NCBI GenBank assembly: GCA_947168485.1
Contig: CAMVLZ010000003.1
Span: forward strand, 1-32,996
From: an uncultured Bacillota bacterium
GTDB taxonomy: Bacteria; Bacillota_I; Bacilli_A; RF39; UBA660
Direction of reading: 5' to 3'
Length of the DNA: 32,996 nt
Positions 19,594-26,718 of this stretch are shown here, in pieces. The position numbers were made by a program, and so were the translations under genes. Numbering within the stretch: the stretch's first letter is position 1; each line of letters opens with the position of its first letter. Below the pieces are notes generated by a model, which searched no databases, was not told where the DNA came from, and saw nothing but the letters and a program-made list of their open reading frames with translations.

Positions 19594-20590
19594 ATTTTGT
19601 TTTCTCAATTCCTAATATTTCATATCCTTTTGGAGTAACTACTCTACCTCTAGCTGTTCTTTTTAGTAATCCTGTTTGTAATAAATATGGCTCATATACA
19701 TCTTCTATTGTAGTTACTTCTTCACCTATAGATGAAGAAAGAGCTTCTATTCCTACTGGTCCTCCATTAAATCTATTAATTATAGCTAATAATAATTCAT
19801 GATCTGTATTATCAAGACCTAGTTCATCTACTTTTAGTCTTTTTAATGCTTTATTACAAATCTTCATATCAATATTACCATTATTTTCTACTATAGCAAA
19901 ATCTCTTACTCTCTTAAATAATCTATTTGCGATACGTGGAGTTCCTCTACTTCTTTTAGCTAACTCTACAGCAGCATCTTCTTCTATTGATACATCTAAT
20001 ACACGAGCTGTTCTTTTTACAATAGCAGTTAATTCTTCTATAGTGTAATATTCTAACTTAGAAGTTATACCAAATCTATCTCTTAATGGTGATGATAAGT
20101 CTCCTGCTCTAGTTGTTGCTCCTACTAATGTGAATGGTGGTAAGTCTATTCTAATATTTCTTGTATTATCATCACTACCTACAATTATATCTAATGAATA
20201 ATCTTCCATAGCTGGATAAAGTATTTCTTCAATATATCTAGGCATTCTATGTATTTCATCAATAAACAATACATCTCCTGGTTCTAATGATGAAAGAATT
20301 GCTGCTAGATCACCTGACTTCTCAATAGATGGACCTGAAGCTGTTTTTATATTTACTCCTAATTCATTAGCAATTATGAATGCTAACGTTGTTTTTCCTA
20401 ATCCTGGAGGCCCATATAATAATACATGATCTAGTGGTTCATTTCTAATCTTTGCTGCTTCTATAAAGACTTTAATATTTTCTTTAACATCAGTCTGACC
20501 AACATACTCTTCTATAGTCTCTGGTCTAATAGTATTATCTAAAACATTATCATCTTCTATATCATAATTAGTAATAACACTTTCTTTCAT
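19592..20590 (-). CDS. ruvB: Holliday junction branch migration ATPase RuvB
   Basis: 332 residues. Hexameric AAA+ motor that, with RuvA, drives Holliday junction branch migration. N-terminal [16 protein letters not shown], Walker [16 protein letters not shown], Walker [12 protein letters not shown], sensor [20 protein letters not shown] (containing the arginine finger), [12 protein letters not shown], and the C-terminal winged helix ([35 protein letters not shown]). It starts eight bases after the ruvA stop with TAGGTG as RBS. The ruvC resolvase is not adjacent, as usual in Bacillota, which use RecU instead. Confidence 0.97.
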   Translation of the reverse strand: MKESVITNYDIEDDNVLDNTIRPETIEEYVGQTDVKENIKVFIEAAKIRNEPLDHVLLYGPPGLGKTTLAFIIANELGVNIKTASGPSIEKSGDLAAILSSLEPGDVLFIDEIHRMPRYIEEILYPAMEDYSLDIIVGSDDNTRNIRIDLPPFTLVGATTRAGDLSSPLRDRFGITSKLEYYTIEELTAIVKRTARVLDVSIEEDAAVELAKRSRGTPRIANRLFKRVRDFAIVENNGNIDMKICNKALKRLKVDELGLDNTDHELLLAIINRFNGGPVGIEALSSSIGEEVTTIEDVYEPYLLQTGLLKRTARGRVVTPKGYEILGIEKTK

Positions 20591-20598
20591 ATTATCAC

Positions 20599-21162
20599 CT
20601 ACCTTAATAATAATTTTAATGCATCTTTTACTTGTTCTTCTATAGATAATGAAGTATCTACTTTAGCAAGTACAGGTTTTATTTCTTTTTCTTTATATCC
20701 TAATCCTATCAATACTTCTTCTAATTCATTTTCTTTTACCATTTCATCTTCAGTAAATCCAGTACCAATAAACTCTAATTTACCTTTTAGATCTAAAACT
20801 ATTTGTCTAGCTAATTTTTCTCCTATTTTAGGGAATTTCTTTAAATATAAAATATTTTCTCTTTCTATAGCATCCATTATTCCATTAATAGATCCTACTG
20901 CTAAAATAGGTAATGTCATCTTAGGACCTAATCCTTTTACACTAATTAATTTTAAAAATAATTCTTTTTCTTCTAAAGTTTTAAATCCATATAAAATATC
21001 TTCTTGTTCAGTTATATGTTCATATGTATATACTTTGTATTCTTTACCTTCTTCATAAGAAAATGGATTAGCTACATATATTAAATACCCTATACCATGA
21101 TTATCTACTACTATGGCATTTGTTTTTAAATATGCTATTTTTCCTATTATGTAATCAAACAT
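20599..21162 (-). CDS. ruvA: Holliday junction DNA helicase subunit RuvA
   Basis: 187 residues, near the usual 190-205. N-terminal OB-fold ([30 protein letters not shown]), tandem helix-hairpin-helix motifs ([16 protein letters not shown] and [23 protein letters not shown]), and a C-terminal domain III (about 140-187, [12 protein letters not shown]) that contacts RuvB. AGGTGG precedes the ATG. The promoter region upstream contains SOS-like operators (described separately), which fits the known LexA control of ruvAB in B. subtilis. Confidence 0.96.
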   Translation of the reverse strand: MFDYIIGKIAYLKTNAIVVDNHGIGYLIYVANPFSYEEGKEYKVYTYEHITEQEDILYGFKTLEEKELFLKLISVKGLGPKMTLPILAVGSINGIMDAIERENILYLKKFPKIGEKLARQIVLDLKGKLEFIGTGFTEDEMVKENELEEVLIGLGYKEKEIKPVLAKVDTSLSIEEQVKDALKLLLR

Positions 21163-21179
21163 ATATCCACCTCATCTTA

Positions 21180-21208
21180 ATTTTATTATACAAACAATTG
21201 TTTGTCAA
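21180..21208 (-). promoter_or_regulatory. ruvA promoter with an operator in the spacer
   Basis: Minus strand TTGACA (21203-21208), 17-base spacer, TAAAAT (21180-21185), 18 bases before the ruvA ATG. The perfect 16-base palindrome ACAAACAATTGTTTGT (21190-21205) covers the spacer. A TATAAT at 21185-21190 is an alternative -10 but lacks a good -35. Confidence 0.6.
21190..21205. promoter_or_regulatory. LexA-like operator 1 (perfect palindrome)
   Basis: ACAAACAATTGTTTGT. The inner CAAACAATTGTTTG agrees with the B. subtilis SOS box consensus CGAACRNRYGTTYG at 12 of 14 positions (mismatches at position 2, A for G, and position 8, T for R). Its place in the ruvA promoter fits SOS control. A TetR-family operator is the main alternative. 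Confidence 0.6.
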
Positions 21209-21220
21209 TGATACTAATTA

Positions 21221-21274
21221 CTACTTCCATTTAATCTTATTATTGTTTTCATCATAAATATAATTATAATCCAT
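21221..21274 (-). CDS. Possible 17-residue peptide upstream of ruvA
   Basis: ATG at 21272-21274 preceded by AGGAG with six bases of spacing; reads MDYNYIYDENNNKIKWK and stops at TAG. It lies between two promoter-operator units and would be co-transcribed with ruvAB from the upstream promoter. The RBS is the only support; it may be a leader peptide, a gene remnant or chance. No homology is claimed. Confidence 0.3.
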   Translation of the reverse strand: MDYNYIYDENNNKIKWK

Positions 21275-21293
21275 AATTAACTCCTACAGATAT

Positions 21294-21322
21294 ACTATAT
21301 CAAATATAATAAAAACAAACAA
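21294..21322 (-). promoter_or_regulatory. Second, upstream promoter toward ruvAB
   Basis: Minus strand TTGTTT (21317-21322), 17-base spacer, TATAGT (21294-21299), leading to the RBS of the 17-codon frame. The -35 lies inside operator 2. Confidence 0.4.
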
Positions 21323-21337
21323 ATAATTGTTTGTTTT
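21312..21337. promoter_or_regulatory. Operator 2: 11-base inverted repeat with the same core
   Basis: Arms AAAACAAACAA and TTGTTTGTTTT are perfectly complementary around ATAA. A shifted reading gives CAAATAATTGTTTG, which differs from operator 1 at one position. It overlaps the -35 of the upstream promoter. Confidence 0.5.
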
Positions 21338-21385
21338 ACTGTTTACTTTTATATACACTTATACAAAAGTAATATCATAATAATA

Positions 21386-21414
21386 TTTATAAACAAACAA
21401 TTTTGTGATATATT
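21386..21414 (+). promoter_or_regulatory. Promoter of the 491-residue membrane gene with operator 3 in its spacer
   Basis: Plus strand TTTATA (21386-21391), 17-base spacer, TATATT (21409-21414) with TG one base upstream (extended -10). The spacer contains CAAACAATTTTGTG (21394-21407), a 12-of-14 match to operator 1. It points at the plus-strand gene 127 bases further on. Confidence 0.4.
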
Positions 21415-21475
21415 CTTCTTTGTATGGGAGGGATTATATAAGGCAATAATTGAAGAAATAAATGAATAGAAATAT

Positions 21476-21506
21476 GTAGGTAATTATATTGAATATTGTT
21501 ACCTAC
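21476..21506 (+). other. Stem-loop in the leader of the 491-residue gene
   Basis: Perfect arms GTAGGTAA / TTACCTAC around a 15-base loop, 34 bases before the ATG. No T tract follows, so it is not a standard terminator; a leader RNA structure or protein binding site is possible. Confidence 0.4.
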
Positions 21507-21540
21507 TTGATTATATTATTTATATTTAAAGGAGAGAAAT

Positions 21541-23016
21541 ATGAAAAAAATTTTAGAGAATGGTAAATTATTTTACCTTATTTTATTTGTGTTATTTTTA
21601 TTTTTATGTTTTTTATTTCCATATACTCATGATGATTATGCATGGGGTTCTTGTATAGGAATTTCAAGACTATATGGTTTATTTGATAATTATAATGGAA
21701 GATGGTTAGGTAATTTAGTAATTTTATTATTATCTAGATCATTAATAATTAAATCAGTAATTATGTCATTAGTACTAGTACTTATATTCTATTTAATTGA
21801 AAGAATAGTTGGAAATCAAAATAAAATAATTGTGAGGTTATTAGCACCTATATTATTTTTTTTAATGCCTTCTCCAATTTTAAAAGAAGGTATTGTATGG
21901 ACAAGCGCTTTTGCTAATTACGTATTTCCTGTATTATTCTTTTTAATTTATTTGAATTATAATAAAGATATTTTTAGTAAAAATAATAATTATAATAAAA
22001 TGATTAGCATGTTACTATTGTTTTCTGGATTTGCGTGTTCTTTATTTATAGAAAACATTACTTTGTTTAATTTGTTTTTGAGTTTTGCTATAACTATATA
22101 TTTGTTTGTTAAAAATAAAAAAATACATTTACCTAATTTAATGTATTTTATTGGTAGTTTCTTAGGATCTATTCTTATGTTTAGTAACAAGGGATATTAT
22201 TCTGTTGCAACTGGAACTGATGATTATAGAACTTTAAATATACTAGGAAATGCTGCTAGTAATATACTAGATACTATTCTAAATTATGTTACTTTTCAAA
22301 ATGTATTTCTTAATATTATTTTATCTGTAATTATTATCCTAATAATTAGTAAAAATTATAAAAAGTTAAACAAAAAAGTTAAATCTTTTGTACCAGTTAT
22401 TATATTATTACTTGTTTCTTTTCCAATATATACATTATTCAGTGGATATTATGTAATAAACATATTCTTAAATTATACTAAATATATTAATGCTTTATAT
22501 TCACTAATATATTTATTAACTGTATTAATTAGTATTATTCTCTTTATCGATAAGAAAGAAGATAAGTATAAATTAATCTTATTATGTTTTATTATTATTG
22601 GTGTTAATTGTCCATTAATCATTGTAACTCCTATTGGTCCTAGATGTTTTGTAATAACATATTTCTTATTTATATTATTAGTCGAATTATTATTAAAATA
22701 TTATTTAACTAATACTAAATGTAATTATGATGTCATAATAAATGTATTATGTTCTGTATTTATAGTTTTATTTGTATTTTATAGTTTAATATATGGATAT
22801 GTTTATAAAATAAATGTGGAAAGAGAAAAGTATATATTGGATCATAAAAATGATAATTATATGATATTACCACAATTACCATATAAAAAATTTGTTTATA
22901 ATGGTTATCCTAGATCAGATATATTTACTAAAAGATTTAAATATTTTTATAAGATAGATGAAAAAACAAAGATAGAGTTTGTTCCTATTAAAAAGTGGTA
23001 TAAAGAAAAGAAGTAA
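21541..23016 (+). CDS. Polytopic membrane protein, DUF6056/GT-C-like
   Basis: 491 residues with about 11 hydrophobic segments. The first (about 11-27) is followed by PYTHDDYAWGS with an acidic pair D31-D32 in the first external loop, and then NYNGRWLGNL. An acidic pair after TM1 is the arrangement of GT-C fold glycosyltransferases, which use lipid-linked sugar donors, and the DDY plus NGR/GN pattern recalls DUF6056 proteins. Family assignment is from memory and tentative. The C-terminal 60 residues (after about 430) are a hydrophilic domain with no recognised motif. GGAGAG lies five bases before the ATG. The gene is alone on the plus strand, divergent from ruvA, and closed by its own terminator. 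Its promoter may carry an operator shared with ruvAB. Confidence 0.7.
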   Translation: MKKILENGKLFYLILFVLFLFLCFLFPYTHDDYAWGSCIGISRLYGLFDNYNGRWLGNLVILLLSRSLIIKSVIMSLVLVLIFYLIERIVGNQNKIIVRLLAPILFFLMPSPILKEGIVWTSAFANYVFPVLFFLIYLNYNKDIFSKNNNYNKMISMLLLFSGFACSLFIENITLFNLFLSFAITIYLFVKNKKIHLPNLMYFIGSFLGSILMFSNKGYYSVATGTDDYRTLNILGNAASNILDTILNYVTFQNVFLNIILSVIIILIISKNYKKLNKKVKSFVPVIILLLVSFPIYTLFSGYYVINIFLNYTKYINALYSLIYLLTVLISIILFIDKKEDKYKLILLCFIIIGVNCPLIIVTPIGPRCFVITYFLFILLVELLLKYYLTNTKCNYDVIINVLCSVFIVLFVFYSLIYGYVYKINVEREKYILDHKNDNYMILPQLPYKKFVYNGYPRSDIFTKRFKYFYKIDEKTKIEFVPIKKWYKEKK

Positions 23017-23031
23017 AATTACTTCTTTTTT
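23006..23031. terminator. Bidirectional intrinsic terminator
   Basis: Inverted repeat AAAAGAAGTA / TACTTCTTTT with a short loop and T tract. It overlaps the stop of the 491-residue gene and faces the convergent gene ending at 23038. Confidence 0.75.
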
Positions 23032-23037
23032 TCTTAT

Positions 23038-23451
23038 TTATTTCTTAATTTTATAAGTTTTATTTTTATTTACTACTTTTCTTAATTCTATTAATTCATT
23101 ATAGATATCTGGATATTTTTCTTTTACTTCTCTTTCTTGTAATTTCTTTTCATAATCTTTTTGTCTATCTACATGTTCTGATAATAATTCTAAAGCTTCA
23201 TCTGAAGCATATTTAATATTACTTTGATAATAATCTAATAATTGAGATTTTTTACCAGGATAACCTAGATATTTACCTTTAGATAGAGTTACATCTATAT
23301 CTAATAAGTATCCAGCTAAAACTACTTTTTCATCTAAAGATAATTCATCTAAATCTTTTTGTTTATCAAAGTAATTAAAATACATATCAAATATTCTACT
23401 TTCAAATACATGTACTTTTGATAGATATGTTAACATTTTATTATCTTTCAT
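23038..23451 (-). CDS. Hypothetical soluble helical protein
   Basis: 137 residues beginning MKDNKMLTYLSKVHVFESRI. No membrane segment, no Cys. A charged helical segment at about 90-125 (DRQKDYEKKLQEREVKEKYP) and a basic C-terminus. GGAG lies seven bases before the ATG. It is a single gene between the terminator at 23006 and the gene at 23512. No family recognised. Confidence 0.7.
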   Translation of the reverse strand: MKDNKMLTYLSKVHVFESRIFDMYFNYFDKQKDLDELSLDEKVVLAGYLLDIDVTLSKGKYLGYPGKKSQLLDYYQSNIKYASDEALELLSEHVDRQKDYEKKLQEREVKEKYPDIYNELIELRKVVNKNKTYKIKK

Positions 23452-23500
23452 ATTCTGTCTCCTTCTTTATAAGTAATATTATTATACTCTTATTTTCAAT

Positions 23501-23527
23501 AAAAAAAAGAATTATTTTTTAAATAAT
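23501..23527 (-). terminator. AT-only intrinsic terminator
   Basis: Stem ATTATTT / AAATAAT with a 3-base loop followed by TCTTTTTTTT on the minus strand, at the stop of the gene ending at 23512. The stem has no G-C pair, so efficiency is uncertain. Confidence 0.5.
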
Positions 23528-24042
23528 CCTTTAATAAATATTTTTGCTGTTTGAAGTCTACCTTTTAAATTTTCTCCAATACTAGGTACAAACCAAACTG
23601 CTACAAAGATAATTAACCATATTAAGTTAAGTATATCTCCACTTATTAATGATCTAAATCCTATTATAAATAAAATTATAAATACTATAAATATTAATAA
23701 TATAATTAATAAATTTAATATATTTGAACTAAGTTTTCTATTTTTAAATGAGACATCTTTTCTTTTTAAAAAGTTATCAGCTTTTTCTTTAAAACTACTA
23801 TATCTTTCTTCTATTTCTTCTTTTGATAATTTTTCTCTTTCATATAAATCTCCTCGCATGATAATAGAACCTTTATCAGTTAAAGATATATCTACAGTTT
23901 TAAAATTATCTACTGGAAGATCTATATCGAATTCATTACCTAACATTTTTATTATCTTATTACGACATTTGTTAGATATAAATGAAGATTCATTCATATA
24001 GTCTTTTAATTCATTATTTATCTCATTTAATCTTTCTTTCAT
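23512..24042 (-). CDS. Membrane protein of unknown function with two transmembrane helices
   Basis: 176 residues. Residues 1-105 are soluble and charged with a short beta-like stretch (FKTVDISLTDKGSIIMRGDLYE). Two hydrophobic segments at about 109-131 and 137-154 form a hairpin, followed by a basic tail (GRLQTAKIFIKGLFKK). It starts eight bases after the yebC stop and is probably co-transcribed with it. The RBS is weak (AGAGG-like sequence inside the yebC end). No family recognised. Confidence 0.7.
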   Translation of the reverse strand: MKERLNEINNELKDYMNESSFISNKCRNKIIKMLGNEFDIDLPVDNFKTVDISLTDKGSIIMRGDLYEREKLSKEEIEERYSSFKEKADNFLKRKDVSFKNRKLSSNILNLLIILLIFIVFIILFIIGFRSLISGDILNLIWLIIFVAVWFVPSIGENLKGRLQTAKIFIKGLFKK

Positions 24043-24050
24043 AGAAACCT

Positions 24051-24773
24051 CTATTCTTCTTTTAAATTATAATAAACATCTTGTACATCATCTAAGTCTT
24101 CTAAATTATCTACTAATTTCATTACTTTTTCTTTAGCTTCATCATCTACTTCTACTTCCATAGTTGGAATATAAGTAAGTTGACATTCAACAAATTCTTT
24201 TACTCCTGCTGCTTCTAAAGCATCTCTTACTTTTACAAAGTTTTCTTGATCAGTAGTAATTAAGAACTCTTCATCAATATGTTCAAAGTCTTCTGCACCT
24301 GCATCTAGTGAGACCATCATCATTTCATCTTCATCATATGCATCATGAATAGAGATTTGTCCTTTTCTTTGGAACATATAACTTACTGAACCATCAGTTC
24401 CTAGATTTCCACCTGACTTTGTAAAACAACTTCTAACTTGAGGTGCTGTTCTATTTCTATTATCAGTTAAACAATCTACCATAAAAGCTACTCCATTTGG
24501 ACCATAACCTTCATATCTTACTTGTTCAAAATTATCTCCATCTTGTGAACCAGTAGCTTTTTTAATAGCATTTTCAATATTATCTTTAGGCATGTTAGCT
24601 GCCTTAGCTTTATCAACTGCTAATCTTAGAGAAGCATTTTCATTAGGATCTGGACTACCACCTTTTGCTGCAACCATTATTTCTTTAGCTAATTTTTGGA
24701 ATACTTTTCCTCTTTGAGCATCGATTAATCCTTTCTTTCTATGGATTGTTGCCCATTTAGAATGTCCACTCAT
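24051..24773 (-). CDS. yebC: YebC/PmpR (TACO1) family protein
   Basis: 240 residues, full length. Starts with the family signature MSGHSKWATIHRKKGLIDAQ and contains GGSPDPNENASLRLAVDKAKAANMPKDNIENAIKK, then YEGYGPNGVAFMVDCLTDNRNRTAPQVRSCF and GGNLGTDGSVSYMF. Long annotated as a transcription regulator; newer work on the family points to a translation factor that helps ribosomes through proline-rich stretches. AAGGAAGTG precedes the ATG. It is divergent from the DUF192-like gene. Confidence 0.95.
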   Translation of the reverse strand: MSGHSKWATIHRKKGLIDAQRGKVFQKLAKEIMVAAKGGSPDPNENASLRLAVDKAKAANMPKDNIENAIKKATGSQDGDNFEQVRYEGYGPNGVAFMVDCLTDNRNRTAPQVRSCFTKSGGNLGTDGSVSYMFQRKGQISIHDAYDEDEMMMVSLDAGAEDFEHIDEEFLITTDQENFVKVRDALEAAGVKEFVECQLTYIPTMEVEVDDEAKEKVMKLVDNLEDLDDVQDVYYNLKEE

Positions 24774-24827
24774 AATTTCACTTCCTTTTCCATTATTAGA
24801 ATATCATATTTTTTTTATTTAATAAAG

Positions 24828-24836
24828 TGATATAAT
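24828..24836 (+). promoter_or_regulatory. Extended -10 promoter for the DUF192-like gene
   Basis: TGATATAAT on the plus strand, 16 bases before the ATG at 24853, which implies a very short leader. Confidence 0.5.
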
Positions 24837-24852
24837 AATATTGGTGATATTT

Positions 24853-25182
24853 ATGTATATCAAAATTAATAGTAAACAAATTAAATTAGAAGAAAAAACT
24901 ACTTTTAAAGAGAGATTTAAAAGTCTTAGATTCAATTTTACTGAGTTAAAACATGCGATTAAGTTTCCTAAGAAAAGATTTTTAAATACAGTATTCTTTG
25001 TTCAAAGAGTTGATATTGCTTTAACTGATAAAGAAGATAGAATAGTTTATTTAGAAGAAAATGTTAAATCAGAAAGATACTTTATACATAAGAAAAAAAC
25101 ATATAATGTTTATTTATTACCACTTAGTTCAGTTAAACATCTTGCTATAGGAGATTATATCAAAACATATAATAAAAAATAG
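24853..25182 (+). CDS. Small DUF192-like protein
   Basis: 109 residues starting MYIKINSKQIKLEEKTTF. The pattern is that of DUF192 (COG1430): an early TTFKERFKSLRF segment, the core LNTVFFVQRVDIALTDKEDRIVYLEENV, then YNVYLLPLSSVKHLAIGDYI. The family's function is unknown. Unlike many members there is no signal peptide or lipobox, so it should be cytoplasmic. The ATG at 24853 is preferred over upstream TTG and GTG codons because GGTGAT lies just before it. It is a single gene with its own promoter and terminator. The family match is by pattern only. Confidence 0.65.
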   Translation: MYIKINSKQIKLEEKTTFKERFKSLRFNFTELKHAIKFPKKRFLNTVFFVQRVDIALTDKEDRIVYLEENVKSERYFIHKKKTYNVYLLPLSSVKHLAIGDYIKTYNKK

Positions 25183-25203
25183 TATGTAATAATACTATTT
25201 TTT
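25174..25203. terminator. Bidirectional intrinsic terminator
   Basis: Perfect 12-base arms AAAAAATAGTAT / ATACTATTTTTT around a 6-base loop. It overlaps the stop of the DUF192-like gene and of the convergent HEPN-like gene. Confidence 0.85.
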
Positions 25204-26634
25204 TAATGATAAAATATGTTCTTTTTTTGTTTTTTTACTATTGACATAGGTTTCTGACCATTCTATAAATTTATGCATTTTAATTGAGCCAACATATTCT
25301 AAGTTATTACTTTTATTATTTCTTGGATCAGCATCATACATTACTAATTCTGTATCTTTAGATATTAACCATCTACCATGAACTAATGAGTTTCTTATTT
25401 TTTCTGTTTCATATGTAATATTATCTATTGTTATAGTTTCATCTGTACAATAATGTGTTATCACAGAATCTAAATACATTATTGAAGGAACCACTTCTAA
25501 AAAATCTCTTGAAATCATATTATGCATAAAAAATATTTGATTTCTTTTACTCTCAGTAAAAATATAACTTAAAATCATAGAATCTATTTCATTATTTGGA
25601 AGTATCCTTTCAGTAGAATATAAATCATTAATTGAATTAATTATATCTGTTTTAGATAACATAGGATTACCATAAAACCCTCCTGCTAATATTAATTGAT
25701 CATATAATGTGTCTTTTTTAAAATCAGGTATAGATAATGATTGATTTAAAAAATAATCAGTCATTGTAGTAGTATGTGTTTTTAGTAATTCAGGCATTAT
25801 TTTTATATATAATTTTTTTAACGAACAGAATTTTTCTTTTTCTATTTTGGTCATTTTATATTCATATGGATCTGCAATACTAATTATATAATCACACAAC
25901 TCTTTTTCTATTCTTTTATTTTCTTCTTCTGAAGTATTATCTTCAGTTTGTAATTTATTTATTTTTTCTTTTTGATCTTTAGTTAATTTTTTAGGAAATA
26001 AATAATTAGTTATTTTAATTTTATCTAGTTCTTTATATAAGTTCTTTGAAAAAATGTTAAATTTTGTTAAGTCAATAGTGTAATATGGTGTTGTTCTTGA
26101 TTTGTTAATAATATTATCTAACACTTTATTTAAATAATCTAAATTAAATTTAATACTAAATGGTTTAATTTCTTTTGATGTTGCTATTTCTTTTGGTGTT
26201 CTTAAATCTTTAAAAGATATTTCTATATTTTTAGCGTTTTTTGATATTTTAAATCTATCGAATTTTGGATCATTATTATGATTGAATGCATTCCTAATAA
26301 GACGAATTATTTGTTTATTGCTTATATTATTAGATGATTCAATTTTAATTAGATCTTCTTTTAAATTATCTAAATCATCATCAACTATATAATTATCTCT
26401 ATTGAGAACATGATCTTCTGAAAAAGAAAATATTTTCATAATACAATATATTATGTATACATTTCTCATGGTATCGTAATATTCTTGTGTATTATCTTCT
26501 TTTCTGCCATTAAAAGTCATATATATATTAAAACATTTTCCTATTGATAAGTTTGTGGCATTATTTTGAAAATAAGCTATTTGAGCATAATCATGTAGAT
26601 ACTGTATCATTTCTTCTTTTGTCATTGATACCAT
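25195..26634 (-). CDS. Two-motif HEPN-like protein (putative ribonuclease), unknown family
   Basis: 479 residues, soluble, Asn/Lys/Ile-rich. Two copies of the HEPN ribonuclease motif RNxxxH are visible: RNAFNH at R114-H119 (in IIRLIRNAFNHNND) and RNSLVH at R414-H419 (in TEKIRNSLVHGRW). Each follows a helical region, and each is followed by a strand-rich stretch (KNIEISFKDL and ISKDTELVMYDAD), the usual setting of HEPN domains. The middle (about 150-380) is helical and charged, with KLTKDQKEKINKLQTEDN-type coiled coil and no ATPase or nucleotidyltransferase motif. Two HEPN sites in one chain can form an intramolecular RNase site, as known for Cas13; here size and context argue against Cas13. 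AAGGAG lies nine bases before the ATG. It is a lone gene with its own promoter and terminator between housekeeping genes, consistent with an accessory or defence gene. The motifs are seen directly; RNase activity and role are inferred. Confidence 0.75.
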   Translation of the reverse strand: MVSMTKEEMIQYLHDYAQIAYFQNNATNLSIGKCFNIYMTFNGRKEDNTQEYYDTMRNVYIIYCIMKIFSFSEDHVLNRDNYIVDDDLDNLKEDLIKIESSNNISNKQIIRLIRNAFNHNNDPKFDRFKISKNAKNIEISFKDLRTPKEIATSKEIKPFSIKFNLDYLNKVLDNIINKSRTTPYYTIDLTKFNIFSKNLYKELDKIKITNYLFPKKLTKDQKEKINKLQTEDNTSEEENKRIEKELCDYIISIADPYEYKMTKIEKEKFCSLKKLYIKIMPELLKTHTTTMTDYFLNQSLSIPDFKKDTLYDQLILAGGFYGNPMLSKTDIINSINDLYSTERILPNNEIDSMILSYIFTESKRNQIFFMHNMISRDFLEVVPSIMYLDSVITHYCTDETITIDNITYETEKIRNSLVHGRWLISKDTELVMYDADPRNNKSNNLEYVGSIKMHKFIEWSETYVNSKKTKKEHILSLKK

Positions 26635-26662
26635 CTATTCCCACTCCTTTTTAATGCAGCAT

Positions 26663-26691
26663 ATTATATCATTAAATATTTCTAAAATCAA
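26663..26691 (-). promoter_or_regulatory. Promoter of the HEPN-like gene
   Basis: Minus strand TTGATT (26686-26691), 17-base spacer, TATAAT (26663-26668) with an extended TG. About 29 bases before the start codon. One of the best promoters in the window. Confidence 0.65.
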
Positions 26692-26717
26692 TAAAAAAGA
26701 CTTGTCTATACAAGTCT
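26692..26717 (-). terminator. Intrinsic terminator after the HPt-receiver gene
   Basis: Stem AGACTTGT / ACAAGTCT, 4-base loop and T tract on the minus strand. Confidence 0.85.
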
Positions 26718-26718
26718 G

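Noticed and set aside
21185-21208. TTGACA with TATAAT as the ruvA promoter pair
   Set aside because: The spacer would be only 12 bases. TTGACA with TAAAAT at 17 bases is more plausible.
21476-21506. Stem-loop as a terminator for a transcript arriving from the left
   Set aside because: No T tract follows on either strand, so it is listed only as a leader structure.
21990-22190. 66-codon minus-strand frame
   Set aside because: Antisense to the membrane protein gene with no RBS; composition is that of reverse-complemented hydrophobic codons.
25195-26634. Cas13-like CRISPR effector
   Set aside because: The two RNxxxH motifs invite the comparison, but the protein is far smaller than Cas13 and no direct-repeat array or cas gene is seen in the window.
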